A stretch of DNA of 64,000 nucleotides, taken from Falsiroseomonas stagni DSM 19981. Lineage in GTDB: Bacteria; Pseudomonadota; Alphaproteobacteria; Acetobacterales; Acetobacteraceae. Below, in pieces: positions 53,248 to 61,362 of the stretch. Below the pieces are notes generated by a model that saw only the letters and a program-made list of their open reading frames with translations, was not told the DNA's origin and searched no databases. Location of the stretch: NCBI RefSeq assembly GCF_900114315.1, contig NZ_FOSQ01000003.1, positions 310,001 through 374,000 of the forward strand, read 5' to 3'. A program made the translations under genes and the position numbers. Position 1 is the first letter of the stretch; each line of letters starts with the position of its first letter.

Positions 53248-54675
53248 ATGACGCGCTTCATCCTCGTGGCCCTCGATGGGCTGCGGCCCGACATGGTGTC
53301 AGCGGCCGCAACGCCATATCTGGCGGCGCTGGCCGCCGCGGGCACGCGCTTTGCCAATGCGCGCAGCGTCTTCCCGAGCGAGACGCGCGTCGCCACGCCC
53401 TCCCTCATCACGGGGTGCCGCCCCGGCGGGCATGGCATGGTGGCGAACACGCTGTTCGACGCCAGCGTGGCGCCGGACAGACTGCTGCGCACCAAGCTCG
53501 TCAGCGATGTCCTCGCCATGGCGCAGGGCGGTGAGAGCCCGCTGGAACGGCCGAGCCTGGCGGAGCGCCTGGCGCCGCAGGGCCTGTCCTTCGCCCTCGT
53601 CAGTGCCGGCACCGCGGGCGCGGCGCGGCTGCTGCACCCGGCGGCGGAACGCCTCGGCAGTTTTCGGTGGAACGTCGAGGATGAGGCAGGCGAGACCGCC
53701 CGCCTGGTCAGCGACCGGCTGGGGCCGACGCCGCCCCATGCCGTGCCCAACCTCGCGCGGCTGCGCCACGCCGCGCGCGTGATGCTGGAGATCGTGCTGC
53801 CGGAACGCCGGCCCGATGTGACGCTGCTGTGGCTGTCGGAGCCCGACATCGCCTTCCATTGGGGAGGGCTGCTGTCGCCGGAGGCGCAGGCGGGCCTGCG
53901 CGCCGCCGATGAGGTGCTGGGCGATATCGTCGCCTGGCGCGATGCGCAGCCGGATGCCGATGACATCGCCATCATCGTGCTGTCCGACCACGGCCACGTC
54001 ACCGGCCGCGGCAAGACATCGCTGCGCGATGAACTGTGCCGCGCGAGCTTCCGGGCCGGCACGGGGCTGGGGGAGGGCATCGACATCGCGGTCGCGCCCG
54101 CGGCGGCGCCGGGCCTCTGGTTCCGCGATCCGTCGCTGGCGCCGCAGGTGGCGGCCTTCCTGGCGGAACAGAACTGGGCCGGGCCCTTGCTGGCGCGCGA
54201 TCCCGCGATCCTCCCGCCCGGGCAGGCCACGCCCCTGTCGCTGCTGGGCAGTGGGCACCGCCGCAGCGCCGACCTCGTCGTCACCTTCGCCGGCAGCGAG
54301 GCGTCCGACGAATGGGGCCTGCCCGGCTTCGCGCCCTTCGATGCGCCGGATGTGCCGGAGGGTGGCGGCATGCATGGCGGGCTTCACCGGGCGGAGCTGG
54401 CGACCGTGCTGGTGATGCAGGGCGGGCCGTTCCGCGAAGGCGCGGTGGCGCAGATGCCGGCGGACCTGACCGACATCGTGCCGACCATCCTGCATCTGCT
54501 GGGGCTGGAGCAGGAGGGCCTGGAAGGCCGGCCTTTGCTGGCCGGCTGGGATGCGGCGGCGGATGCCCTGCCGATGCGGGAGCGAGTGATGCTGCCGCGC
54601 GGCTTCGTGCTGGAGGCGATGCGCGCGACGCCGGAAGGGCGCCTCTACCCCACCGCGCTGCGGCGCTGTGGTTGA
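53248..54675 (+). CDS. Alkaline-phosphatase-superfamily phosphodiesterase (NPP-like)
   Basis: 475 residues, no signal peptide, so cytoplasmic. Two-metal nucleotide pyrophosphatase/phosphodiesterase pattern: Asp10 in LVALDGLRPDM, nucleophile Thr46 in SVFPSETRVATPSLITG, SEPDIAFHWGG (Asp, His), IIVLSDHGHVTG (Asp-His) and GGGMHGGLH (His). Such enzymes cut phosphodiesters or phosphonate esters. Following an Opp-type importer by 10 bases, it probably splits the imported substrate inside the cell. The region after it, to 54789, contains a candidate Pho box. Confidence 0.88.
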   Translation: MTRFILVALDGLRPDMVSAAATPYLAALAAAGTRFANARSVFPSETRVATPSLITGCRPGGHGMVANTLFDASVAPDRLLRTKLVSDVLAMAQGGESPLERPSLAERLAPQGLSFALVSAGTAGAARLLHPAAERLGSFRWNVEDEAGETARLVSDRLGPTPPHAVPNLARLRHAARVMLEIVLPERRPDVTLLWLSEPDIAFHWGGLLSPEAQAGLRAADEVLGDIVAWRDAQPDADDIAIIVLSDHGHVTGRGKTSLRDELCRASFRAGTGLGEGIDIAVAPAAAPGLWFRDPSLAPQVAAFLAEQNWAGPLLARDPAILPPGQATPLSLLGSGHRRSADLVVTFAGSEASDEWGLPGFAPFDAPDVPEGGGMHGGLHRAELATVLVMQGGPFREGAVAQMPADLTDIVPTILHLLGLEQEGLEGRPLLAGWDAAADALPMRERVMLPRGFVLEAMRATPEGRLYPTALRRCG

Positions 54676-54685
54676 ACAGGCGCGC

Positions 54686-54725
54686 TTGTCATCAAAACTT
54701 CAATGAAGCGTCATCAACCTGTCCC
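54686..54725 (+). promoter_or_regulatory. Candidate Pho box array upstream of the small ORF
   Basis: Heptamers at an exact 11-base period: TTGTCAT (54686), ACTTCAA (54697), GCGTCAT (54708) and CTGTCCC (54719), matching CTGTCAT at 6, 3, 5 and 5 of 7 positions. This is the layout PhoB dimers bind. Confidence 0.55.
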
Positions 54726-54789
54726 TGCCGCCTGTTGCCCGCGCTGACGCCGCGGTCGACCCTGCGGGGCGGATGGGGAGTGCGTGCGG

Positions 54790-55026
54790 ATGGGCCAGGG
54801 TTGCGATGCCGGTGCCTTGCATTATCGCGGGCACTGCATCCGCGCATGGCGCCGCAAGCGCGGCTGGACCATCCGCGTCAGCCGCGCCAGCGTCACGACA
54901 TTGCCGCCCGCGGTGCTCGTGATGCTCCGCAACAACGTACCCCATGGACGCGCCATGCTGATGACGGAGGCGCGCCACTGGATCGATCGCCTGGTCGATG
55001 GCCCGCCCTGGCAGGGTAGCCCCTGA
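54790..55026 (+). CDS. Small protein of unknown function
   Basis: 78 residues, basic (RAWRRKRGWTIRVSRASVTTLP), with two Cys near the N-terminus and a C-terminal helix AMLMTEARHWIDRLVDG. Not recognised. It lies between two candidate Pho boxes with the same codon bias as its neighbours. Could be a small phosphate-starvation protein; could also be spurious. Confidence 0.5.
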   Translation: MGQGCDAGALHYRGHCIRAWRRKRGWTIRVSRASVTTLPPAVLVMLRNNVPHGRAMLMTEARHWIDRLVDGPPWQGSP

Positions 55027-55036
55027 CGCCACGACA

Positions 55037-55076
55037 ACGTCACGGCATCGTCAAGCGATGGCAATGCAGCCTGTCT
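55037..55076 (+). promoter_or_regulatory. Candidate Pho box before the phytase-like gene
   Basis: ACGTCAC (55037), TCGTCAA (55048) and TGGCAAT (55059) repeat at an 11-base period, with CTGTCT at 55071 one base out of phase. The GTCA core is exact in the first two. The phytase-like start lies 39 bases further on. Confidence 0.55.
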
Positions 55077-55114
55077 AAAGCCCGGCTACGACATCCGGGG
55101 ATGGACAGGATACG

Positions 55115-56500
55115 ATGCGCGCCCTTCTGCTTGCCGCCACCGCGCTGATCGGGCTGGCGCCCGCGGCGATCGCCGACCAGCGCTTCGACGCGACGCTCGC
55201 CGGCCATGCGATCCTGCCCGCCTTCACCATGGCCGTGCCGCCGGCGGATGCGCCGCGGGATGCGCTGGTCTCCGGCAAGTTCGCCGGCCCCGGCAACCTC
55301 CGCGTGGACCGGCCGGGCGCCATCATGGGCGATACCGGCCCGCTGCATGGCCGGCGAGAGACCGGCATCGCCTTCCCCTTCATCGGCCAGCCCATCCAGG
55401 GCTTCTCCGGCATCAAGCCGGTGGCGGGCGATCCCGGCGCCTATTGGGTGCTGACCGACAACGGCTTCGGCACGCGCCGCAACAGCCCCGATACGCTGCT
55501 GATGTTCCACAAGGTGCGTCCTGACTTCCGCACCGGCCAGGTGGCGGTCGAACGCACGACCTTCCTCTCCGACCCCCAGCGCCGCATTCCCTTCCGCATC
55601 ACCTATGAGGGTACCGAGGCGCGCTACCTGACCGGCGCCGATTTCGACCCGGAGAGCATCCAGCCGCTCGCCGATGGCAGCTTCATGATCGGCGAGGAAT
55701 TCGGCCCCTTCCTGGTGCATGTCGATGCCGAAGGCCGCGTGCTGCGCGTGGTGGAGACGCGCATGGACGGCCAGGTGCTGATGAGCCCGGACAACCCCGC
55801 CCTGCAGGTCGCGGCCACGCCCACGGCGGGCGTCGCCTATCGCGTGCGGCGCTCCGGCGGGTATGAGGGCATGGCCCTGACGCCGGATGGGCAGACGCTG
55901 TGGGCGATGCTGGAACAGCCGCTCTTCGCGCCCAATTCCGACCAGCCGGAGGGTCAGTTCCTGCGCGTGCTGGAATACAGCGTGCCGCGCGGCGAATGGA
56001 CCGGGCGCACGGTGCGCTTCCGCCTGGAACCCGGCGCGACCGCGATCGGCGACTTCAACTTCATCGACGCGACGCGCGCCCTGGTGATCGAGCGTGACAA
56101 TGGCGAAGGCGACCCCGGCCTTGCCTGCCCGCAGGGCCAGCAGCCCACCCGCGCGCAGCCCTGCTTCCCGCTGCCCGCCCGCGTGAAGCGCGTGACGCTG
56201 GTGGACATGGCGCAGACCGATAGCGAGGGCTTCGTGCGCAAGATCGGCCATATCGACCTGATGGCGATCCGCGACAGCGAAGGCCTGGCGCGGGTGCGGG
56301 GCGACCTGCCCGCCAATGCGCCGCGGGACCGCTTCACCTTCCCCTTCTTCACGATCGAGGATGTGGCGGTGGTGGATGAGGACCACATCATCGTCGGCAA
56401 CGACAACAACCTGCCCTTCAGCGCCGGCCGCCACTTCTTCCAGGCCGATGCGAATGAGCTGATCCTGCTGCGCGTGCCCGAATTGCTGCGCGCGCGCTGA
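55115..56500 (+). CDS. Secreted phytase-like esterase family protein
   Basis: 461 residues with a signal peptide (MRALLLAATALIGLAPAAIA). It matches the 'esterase-like activity of phytase' family, a beta-propeller-like domain: GNLRVDRPGAIMGDTGPL, YWVLTDNGFGTRRNSPDTLL, GADFDPESIQPLADGSFMIGEEFGPFLVHVDAEGRVL and DVAVVDEDHIIVGNDNNLPFS. Acidic clusters probably bind calcium. Periplasmic release of phosphate from organic esters is inferred from family and Pho context. Its TGA stop forms one copy of the duplication flanking the MITE-like element. Confidence 0.85.
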   Translation: MRALLLAATALIGLAPAAIADQRFDATLAGHAILPAFTMAVPPADAPRDALVSGKFAGPGNLRVDRPGAIMGDTGPLHGRRETGIAFPFIGQPIQGFSGIKPVAGDPGAYWVLTDNGFGTRRNSPDTLLMFHKVRPDFRTGQVAVERTTFLSDPQRRIPFRITYEGTEARYLTGADFDPESIQPLADGSFMIGEEFGPFLVHVDAEGRVLRVVETRMDGQVLMSPDNPALQVAATPTAGVAYRVRRSGGYEGMALTPDGQTLWAMLEQPLFAPNSDQPEGQFLRVLEYSVPRGEWTGRTVRFRLEPGATAIGDFNFIDATRALVIERDNGEGDPGLACPQGQQPTRAQPCFPLPARVKRVTLVDMAQTDSEGFVRKIGHIDLMAIRDSEGLARVRGDLPANAPRDRFTFPFFTIEDVAVVDEDHIIVGNDNNLPFSAGRHFFQADANELILLRVPELLRAR

Positions 56501-56598
56501 GAGCTTGTGAATTAATGCCCGAAAGCGCCGGAATCCGAGGAAATATCCCAATGATTTCAACGGGCATTAATGCTCAAGCTCGCTTCTTTCACAGGCTC
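56501..56598. mobile_element. 98-bp MITE-like element
   Basis: Terminal inverted repeats GAGCTTGTGAA (56501-56511) and TTCACAGGCTC (56588-56598) match at 10 of 11 positions. TGA directly flanks both ends (56498-56500 and 56599-56601), a 3-bp target duplication of TNA type. Inside is a second perfect 11-bp inverted repeat, ATTAATGCCCG/CGGGCATTAAT (56511-56521/56561-56571). There is no room for a transposase, so it would move in trans, perhaps by an IS5-family (IS1031-like) enzyme. Confidence 0.7.
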
Positions 56599-56612
56599 TG
56601 AGGACCGGCACC

Positions 56613-57521
56613 ATGCATCGCCGTCGCATCCTGCTCTCCGGCGCCGCGAGCCTTCTCGCGGCGCCTGCCCTCGCCCAGGCGGATTGGCGGACCCAGTTCC
56701 GTGAGCTTCGCCTCGGCATCTCCTCCGCCGAGAATGAGCGGGATGCGGTGGCGCGGCAGCAGCCCTTCCAGGACTACATCCAGCGCGCGCTGGGCATTCC
56801 GCTGCGCGTCTTCCGCGCCACCGACTATGCGGGGGTGGTGGAGGCGATGCGCAGTTCCAACATCGAATTCGCCCGCATCGGCCCGGCCAATTACGCGCTG
56901 GCGCGGCGCGTGATGGGCGACCGCGTCATCCCCTTCGCGCGCGACCGCGACAATGAAGGGGAGACGGGCTACTACGCCGTCGCCTTCGTGAAGGCCGACA
57001 GCCCCTTCCGCCGGATCGAGGATCTGCGCGGCCGCAGCTTCGCCTTCGCCGATCCCAACTCCACCTCCGGCTTCGCCTTCCCCGCCTATTTCCTGCGCCG
57101 CCAGGGCTTCGTGCCGGAGCAGTTCTTCAGCCGCACCGGCTTCTCCGGCAGCCATGAGCAGAGCGTCATCGCCGTGCTGAACGGCACCTACGATGCCGCT
57201 GCCACCTTCTGGTCCAACGAACGCCACGGCAACATCCAGCGGATGGTGGAAAAGGGCATGGTCGCGCCCGGGTCCACGCGCATCGTCTGGACCAGCCCGC
57301 AGATTCCGAACTCCCCCTGGGTGATGCGCGCGGAACTGCCGGAGGGGCTGCGCCGTGCCTGGCAGGAAGCGGTCTTCGCCATGCCGGAACGCGACCCCGC
57401 CGCCTTCCGCGTCGCGGCCTCCGGCGCCAGCGGCCTCGCGCCGACGCGGCATGAGGACTACCTCGATGTCATCGCCGTGGTGGAGGAGAATCTCGCCCGC
57501 CGTCGAAACCGGGGCACGTGA
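56613..57521 (+). CDS. phnD: Phosphonate ABC transporter substrate-binding protein
   Basis: 302 residues with signal peptide (LSGAASLLAAPALA). PhnD family: LRLGISSAENERDAVARQQPFQDYIQRALGIPLRVFRATDYAGVVEAMRSSNIEFARIGPANYALA, then FADPNSTSGFAFPAYFLR and AATFWSNERHGN. Binds phosphonates or phosphite-like anions in the periplasm. GAGG from the MITE border provides the ribosome-binding site. Coupled to phnE by 4-base overlap. Confidence 0.94.
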   Translation: MHRRRILLSGAASLLAAPALAQADWRTQFRELRLGISSAENERDAVARQQPFQDYIQRALGIPLRVFRATDYAGVVEAMRSSNIEFARIGPANYALARRVMGDRVIPFARDRDNEGETGYYAVAFVKADSPFRRIEDLRGRSFAFADPNSTSGFAFPAYFLRRQGFVPEQFFSRTGFSGSHEQSVIAVLNGTYDAAATFWSNERHGNIQRMVEKGMVAPGSTRIVWTSPQIPNSPWVMRAELPEGLRRAWQEAVFAMPERDPAAFRVAASGASGLAPTRHEDYLDVIAVVEENLARRRNRGT

Positions 57522-58378
57522 CCCGGGCCCTGGCGGCGGAGGCCGCCTGGCAGCGGGCGCGCCGGCACCATCGCCGGCAATGGCTGCTGTGGTCCACGGC
57601 CTTCCTGTTCGCCATGCTGCTGGCGTCATGGGTCGGGGAGGTTGACTTGGCGCGGCTGCTGCGCGGGCTGCCCATGGCGGCGGATTATGTCTGGCGCACC
57701 ATTCCCACCCTGCGCGTCGCGACGCTCGGGGAGGATCTGGCGGAGTGGCTCTGGGGCCTCGATGTCTGGGTCGTGCTGCTGCTGGATACGCTGCTGATCG
57801 CCTATGCCGGCACGCTGCTCGGCGCCGTCGCGGCGCTGGTCTGTTCCTTCCCCGCGGCGGCGACGCTGGCGCCGCGATGGGCCATGGGGCCGGCGCGGCG
57901 CGTGCTGGAATTCGCTCGCACGGTGCCGACACTCGTCTTCGCGCTGATCTTCGTCTACGCCTTCGGCCTCGGCCCCTTCGCGGGGGTGCTGGCGCTGGTG
58001 CTGCACAGCTGGGGCGCACTCGGCAAGCAGTTCGCGGAGGTGCATGAGAATGCGGACCTGCGGACCGTGGAGGCGATCCGCGCCGCGGGTGGCGCCTGGC
58101 CGCAGGCCATGCGCTACGGCGTGCTGCCGCAATCCCTGCCGGACATGCTGTCCTTCGGCCTGCTGCGCTTCGAGATCAATGTGCGGGAGGCCTCCGTACT
58201 CGGCATCGTCGGCGCGGGCGGGATCGGGGAGGAGCTGTACCTCTCGGTCCGCCAGTTCAGCTATCCCGACATCTCCGCCATCCTGCTGCTGATCCTGCTG
58301 ACGGTGACGGCGATCGATCTTGCCTGCGGCTGGCTGCGCCACCGCATCATCGGCCCCGGCGCGGCGGCTGGCGCATGA
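57518..58378 (+). CDS. phnE: Phosphonate ABC transporter permease (PhnE), copy 1
   Basis: 286 residues from a GTG overlapping the phnD stop. Six membrane segments; EFARTVPTLVFALIFVYAFGLGPFAGVLAL and VEAIRAAGGAWPQAMRYGVLPQSLPDMLSFGLLRFEINVREASVLGIVGAGGIGEEL form the PhnE core with the EAA loop. Overlaps the second permease by 4 bases. Confidence 0.94.
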   Translation: MTRALAAEAAWQRARRHHRRQWLLWSTAFLFAMLLASWVGEVDLARLLRGLPMAADYVWRTIPTLRVATLGEDLAEWLWGLDVWVVLLLDTLLIAYAGTLLGAVAALVCSFPAAATLAPRWAMGPARRVLEFARTVPTLVFALIFVYAFGLGPFAGVLALVLHSWGALGKQFAEVHENADLRTVEAIRAAGGAWPQAMRYGVLPQSLPDMLSFGLLRFEINVREASVLGIVGAGGIGEELYLSVRQFSYPDISAILLLILLTVTAIDLACGWLRHRIIGPGAAAGA

Positions 58379-59139
58379 CCGCGCGGCGTTCCGTCCTGCT
58401 GGTGTCGCTGGGCTTCGCGCTGCTGCTGCTGGCGCTGTGGCGCGTCGATGCCTCGCCGCAGCGAGTCTGGGACGGGCTCGGCAAGCTCGGCTGGCTGGTG
58501 GTGCTGATGTGGCCGCCATCGCCGGGCGGGGCGCTGCCGGACCTGCTGCGCGCGCTGGCCGAGACGCTGGCCATGGCCTTCCTCGGCACCTTGCTGGCCG
58601 CCGTCGTGGCGCTGCCCTTCGCTTTTCTCGGCGCGGGCACCATCGTCGCCAATGCCTGGGCGCGCTTCACCATCCGCCGGGGCTTCGACGGGCTGCGCGC
58701 GATCGACAGCCTGGTCTGGGCGCTGATCTTCGTCTCCGCCGTCGGCATGGGCCCTTTCGCCGGCATCCTGGCCCTCGCGCTGCCGGATATCGGGACCTTC
58801 GCAAAAACCTTCTCGGAGGCGCTGGAGGCGACGGAGCGGCGGCAGGTGGAGGGCGTGCGCGGCGCCGGTGCGTCCCGCCTGCTGGTCATCCGCTACGGGC
58901 TGATCCCGCAGGCCCTGCCCATCATGCTGTCGCAGGTGCTCTACATGTTCGAGAGCAACACGCGATCGGCGACGATCCTCGGCGTGGTCGGCGCCGGGGG
59001 CATCGGGTTGGCGCTGTCCGACCGCATCCGCATCAACAACTGGGACGAGGCCGCCTTCATCCTGCTGATGATCCTGGTCACCGTCGCCCTCATCGATGGA
59101 GCCAGCCGATGGCTGAGGCTGAGACTGATCCGCGCCTAG
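58375..59139 (+). CDS. phnE: Phosphonate ABC transporter permease (PhnE), copy 2
   Basis: 254 residues, paralogous to copy 1: IDSLVWALIFVSAVGMGPFAGILALALPDIGTFAKTFSEALEAT and VEGVRGAGASRLLVIRYGLIPQALPIMLSQVLYMFESNTRSATILGVVGAGGIG. Two different permeases suggest a heterodimer. No PhnC ATPase gene is present in this stretch. Its end overlaps the transferase start by 31 bases. Confidence 0.94.
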   Translation: MTARRSVLLVSLGFALLLLALWRVDASPQRVWDGLGKLGWLVVLMWPPSPGGALPDLLRALAETLAMAFLGTLLAAVVALPFAFLGAGTIVANAWARFTIRRGFDGLRAIDSLVWALIFVSAVGMGPFAGILALALPDIGTFAKTFSEALEATERRQVEGVRGAGASRLLVIRYGLIPQALPIMLSQVLYMFESNTRSATILGVVGAGGIGLALSDRIRINNWDEAAFILLMILVTVALIDGASRWLRLRLIRA

Positions 59140-59789
59140 GTGCCTACCAGGACCCGGGGAGCGCCACGAAGGCGCTGGGCCTGAAGCCCTTCATCCACGA
59201 GACCGCCAAGGTGCGCGACAGCGAATTCGGCATCTATACCGAGGTCGGTGCCCGCAGCACGGTCGTGGAGACGGTGTTCGGGGACTACTCCTACGTCGTG
59301 CACGACAGCCAGATCATCTACGCGACGATCGGCCGCTTCTGCTCCATCGCCAGCCATGTCCGCATCAACCCCGGCAACCACCCGCTGGATCGCGTGGCGC
59401 TGAGCCATGTGACCTACCGCGCCAGCGCCTATGGGCTGGGGGAGGACGAGGCCGGGTTCTTCGACTGGCGGCGGCAGAAGCGCGTGACGCTGGGGCATGA
59501 TGTGTGGCTGGGCCATGGCGTCATCGTGCTGCCTGGCGTGAGCATCGGCACGGGGGCCGCCATCGGTGCCGGCGCCGTCGTGACGAAGGACGTGCCGCCC
59601 TTCGCCATCGTCGTCGGCAATCCCGGCCGCGTTCTGCGTTTCCGCTTCCCGGACGCGGTGCGGGACAGCCTGCTGCGCATCGCCTGGTGGGACTGGCCGC
59701 GGGACAGGCTGGCGGCGGGCATCGCGGAGATGCGCAATCTGTCGGCCGAGGATTTCTGCCGGCGCCACGATCGCCACGGGGCCGATTGA
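59109..59789 (+). CDS. Hexapeptide-repeat transferase of phosphonate clusters
   Basis: 226 residues, left-handed beta-helix acetyltransferase fold: AKVRDSEFGIYTEVGARSTVVETVFGDYSYVVHDSQIIYATIGRFCSIASHVRINPGNHPLDRV and GHDVWLGHGVIVLPGVSIGTGAAIGAGAVVTKDVPPFAIVVGNPGRVLRFRF. It matches the phosphonate-associated hexapeptide transferase family usually placed with C-P lyase genes. Likely acetylates an intermediate or an inhibitory aminophosphonate. The ATG at 59109 lies inside phnE copy 2, out of frame. No C-P lyase gene follows. Confidence 0.88.
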   Translation: MAEAETDPRLGAYQDPGSATKALGLKPFIHETAKVRDSEFGIYTEVGARSTVVETVFGDYSYVVHDSQIIYATIGRFCSIASHVRINPGNHPLDRVALSHVTYRASAYGLGEDEAGFFDWRRQKRVTLGHDVWLGHGVIVLPGVSIGTGAAIGAGAVVTKDVPPFAIVVGNPGRVLRFRFPDAVRDSLLRIAWWDWPRDRLAAGIAEMRNLSAEDFCRRHDRHGAD

Positions 59790-59867
59790 GCGTTCCGGCG
59801 GCGGGGGAGGAAGCCAGCGGCGCGCAATACCGCTACCCCAGCGTACCACTAACCCACTAAAAGAAAT

Positions 59868-59944
59868 TGGCGGACCCGATACGATTCGAACGTACGACCT
59901 TTGCCTTCGGAGGGCAACGCTCTATCCAGCTGAGCTACGGGTCC
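59868..59944 (-). tRNA. tRNA-Arg(CCG)
   Basis: 77-base tRNA with encoded CCA. Acceptor stem GGACCCG pairs with CGGGTCC, the D-arm contains AGCTCAGCTGGATAGAGC, and the anticodon stem TTGCC/GGCAA holds the loop CTCCGAA with anticodon CCG (reads CGG). The T-loop is TTCGAAT. It lies between the phosphonate transferase gene and the bicupin gene. No integrase or attachment repeat is visible beside it. Confidence 0.97.
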
Positions 59945-60067
59945 CGCACCCCCTCCATAGCCAATGCCGGCGGCGGAAGGAAGCCCCGGCGTCGCCATGC
60001 GCGGGCATTTCACCAGAAGCCCTGCCTCGGCTACCCTTCGCGGCAATGAAGGGGAGGGTCCCGGCCC

Positions 60068-61135
60068 ATGACAGACGCGCTGCCGACCGGCACGAACGAC
60101 GCCAAGGCGCTGCTCCAGGCGCTGTACGCCGAGATGGCGCCCAAGCACCTGTTCCCCTTGTGGGAAGTGCTGGCGGCCCTGGTCACGCCGACGCCGGCCT
60201 CCCCGGTGCGCCCCCATCTCTGGCGCTACGGGGAAGCGCGGGACCACCTGATGCGGGCGGGCGACCTGATCTCCGCCGAACAGGCGGAGCGCCGGGTGCT
60301 GATCCTCGAGAATCCGGGCCTGCCGGCCTCCTCCTCCGTCACCACCAGCCTCTATGCCGGGCTGCAGCTGATCCTGCCCGGGGAGGTCGCGCCCTGCCAC
60401 CGCCACACCCAATGCGCTCTCCGCTTCGTGATGGAGGGCGACGGCGCCTTCACGGCGCTGGATGGGGAGAAGGCGGTGATGCGCCCCTTCGACCTGGTGC
60501 TGACGCCCAATTGGCAGTGGCATGACCACGGCAACACCAGCGCCGCGCCCATGATCTGGCTGGATGGGCTGGACATCCCGACGGTGCGCCACTTCGCCGC
60601 CAGCTTCGCCGAACGCCTGCCCGATGGTGCCATGGCGCATGCGGAGACGGCGCCGGCGGGGGACACCGCCTCCCGCTACGGCCGCAACCTGCGGCCCTTC
60701 GCGGGCACGGCCGCGGCGCGGCGGCCCGCGCACCAGCCGATGTTCCACTACCCCTATGCCGAATGGCGGGACAGCCTGGCGGCCATGGCGCGCGCCGGCG
60801 ATCCCGATCCGCATCTGGGCCATGCCCTCGAATTCGTGAACCCGGCGGATGGCGGGCCGGTGATGCCGACCATCGCCGCCCATGTCCGGCTGCTGCCCGC
60901 CGGCTTCGCCACCCGCCCGCGCCGGTCGACGGACGCCATGGTGCTGGTCGTGGTGGAGGGCCACGGCACCGCCCGGATCGGCGACCAGGCATTCGCGCTG
61001 GCGGAGCGTGACCTGCTGGTCGTCCCCTCCTGGTCCAGCCTGACCCTGTCGGCCGAGAGCGACCTGGTGCTGTTCGGCTATTCCGACGCGGCCGCGCAGC
61101 AGAAGCTCGGCCTGTACCGGGAGGCGCGCCTCTAG
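60068..61135 (+). CDS. Gentisate 1,2-dioxygenase-type bicupin
   Basis: 355 residues, two cupin domains. First: LILPGEVAPCHRHTQCALRFVMEGDGAFTALDGEKAVM and LTPNWQWHDHGN give the iron-binding His residues. Second: LPAGFATRPRRSTDAMVLVVVEGHGTARIG lacks the His pair, as in gentisate dioxygenases where only one domain binds iron. Opens a dihydroxybenzoate ring (gentisate) or a related salicylate-like ring. Stands alone; no fumarylpyruvate hydrolase or isomerase gene is next to it. Confidence 0.87.
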   Translation: MTDALPTGTNDAKALLQALYAEMAPKHLFPLWEVLAALVTPTPASPVRPHLWRYGEARDHLMRAGDLISAEQAERRVLILENPGLPASSSVTTSLYAGLQLILPGEVAPCHRHTQCALRFVMEGDGAFTALDGEKAVMRPFDLVLTPNWQWHDHGNTSAAPMIWLDGLDIPTVRHFAASFAERLPDGAMAHAETAPAGDTASRYGRNLRPFAGTAAARRPAHQPMFHYPYAEWRDSLAAMARAGDPDPHLGHALEFVNPADGGPVMPTIAAHVRLLPAGFATRPRRSTDAMVLVVVEGHGTARIGDQAFALAERDLLVVPSWSSLTLSAESDLVLFGYSDAAAQQKLGLYREARL

Positions 61136-61149
61136 CCGCGTCGAGGCAG

Positions 61150-61279
61150 GCGCGGCCGAAGCCGCGACGTTGGAAGCACGGCTGAAGCCGCGATGCGGAA
61201 AGCGCGGCCGAAGCCGCGATGCGGAAAGCGCGGCCGAAGTCGCAACGCGGAAAGCGCGGCTGAAGCCGCGACGCGGCCC
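61150..61279. repeat. Five-unit 26-bp tandem repeat with hairpin in each unit
   Basis: Units start at 61150, 61176, 61202, 61228 and 61254, each exactly 26 bp. Most contain CGCGGC-CGAA-GCCGCG (or TGAA loop), a 6-bp stem with a tetraloop, followed by a GCGGAAA spacer. Units differ by a few bases. It starts 15 bases after the bicupin stop; frames across it are repeat translation, not genes. Confidence 0.85.
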
Positions 61280-61362
61280 GGCAACCCCGCGCGCCCCGGA
61301 CGCGTTGCCAGGGCCAGGGCTGCCGGAGACCGTCCGGCGGCCGCCAGCCGAGGGCTCACGCC

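Noticed and set aside
59868-59944. Genomic-island attachment site at tRNA-Arg
   Set aside because: No integrase and no repeat of the tRNA 3' end were seen on either side within the window.
61150-61279. CRISPR array
   Set aside because: Units abut directly with no unique spacers, and no cas gene is present.
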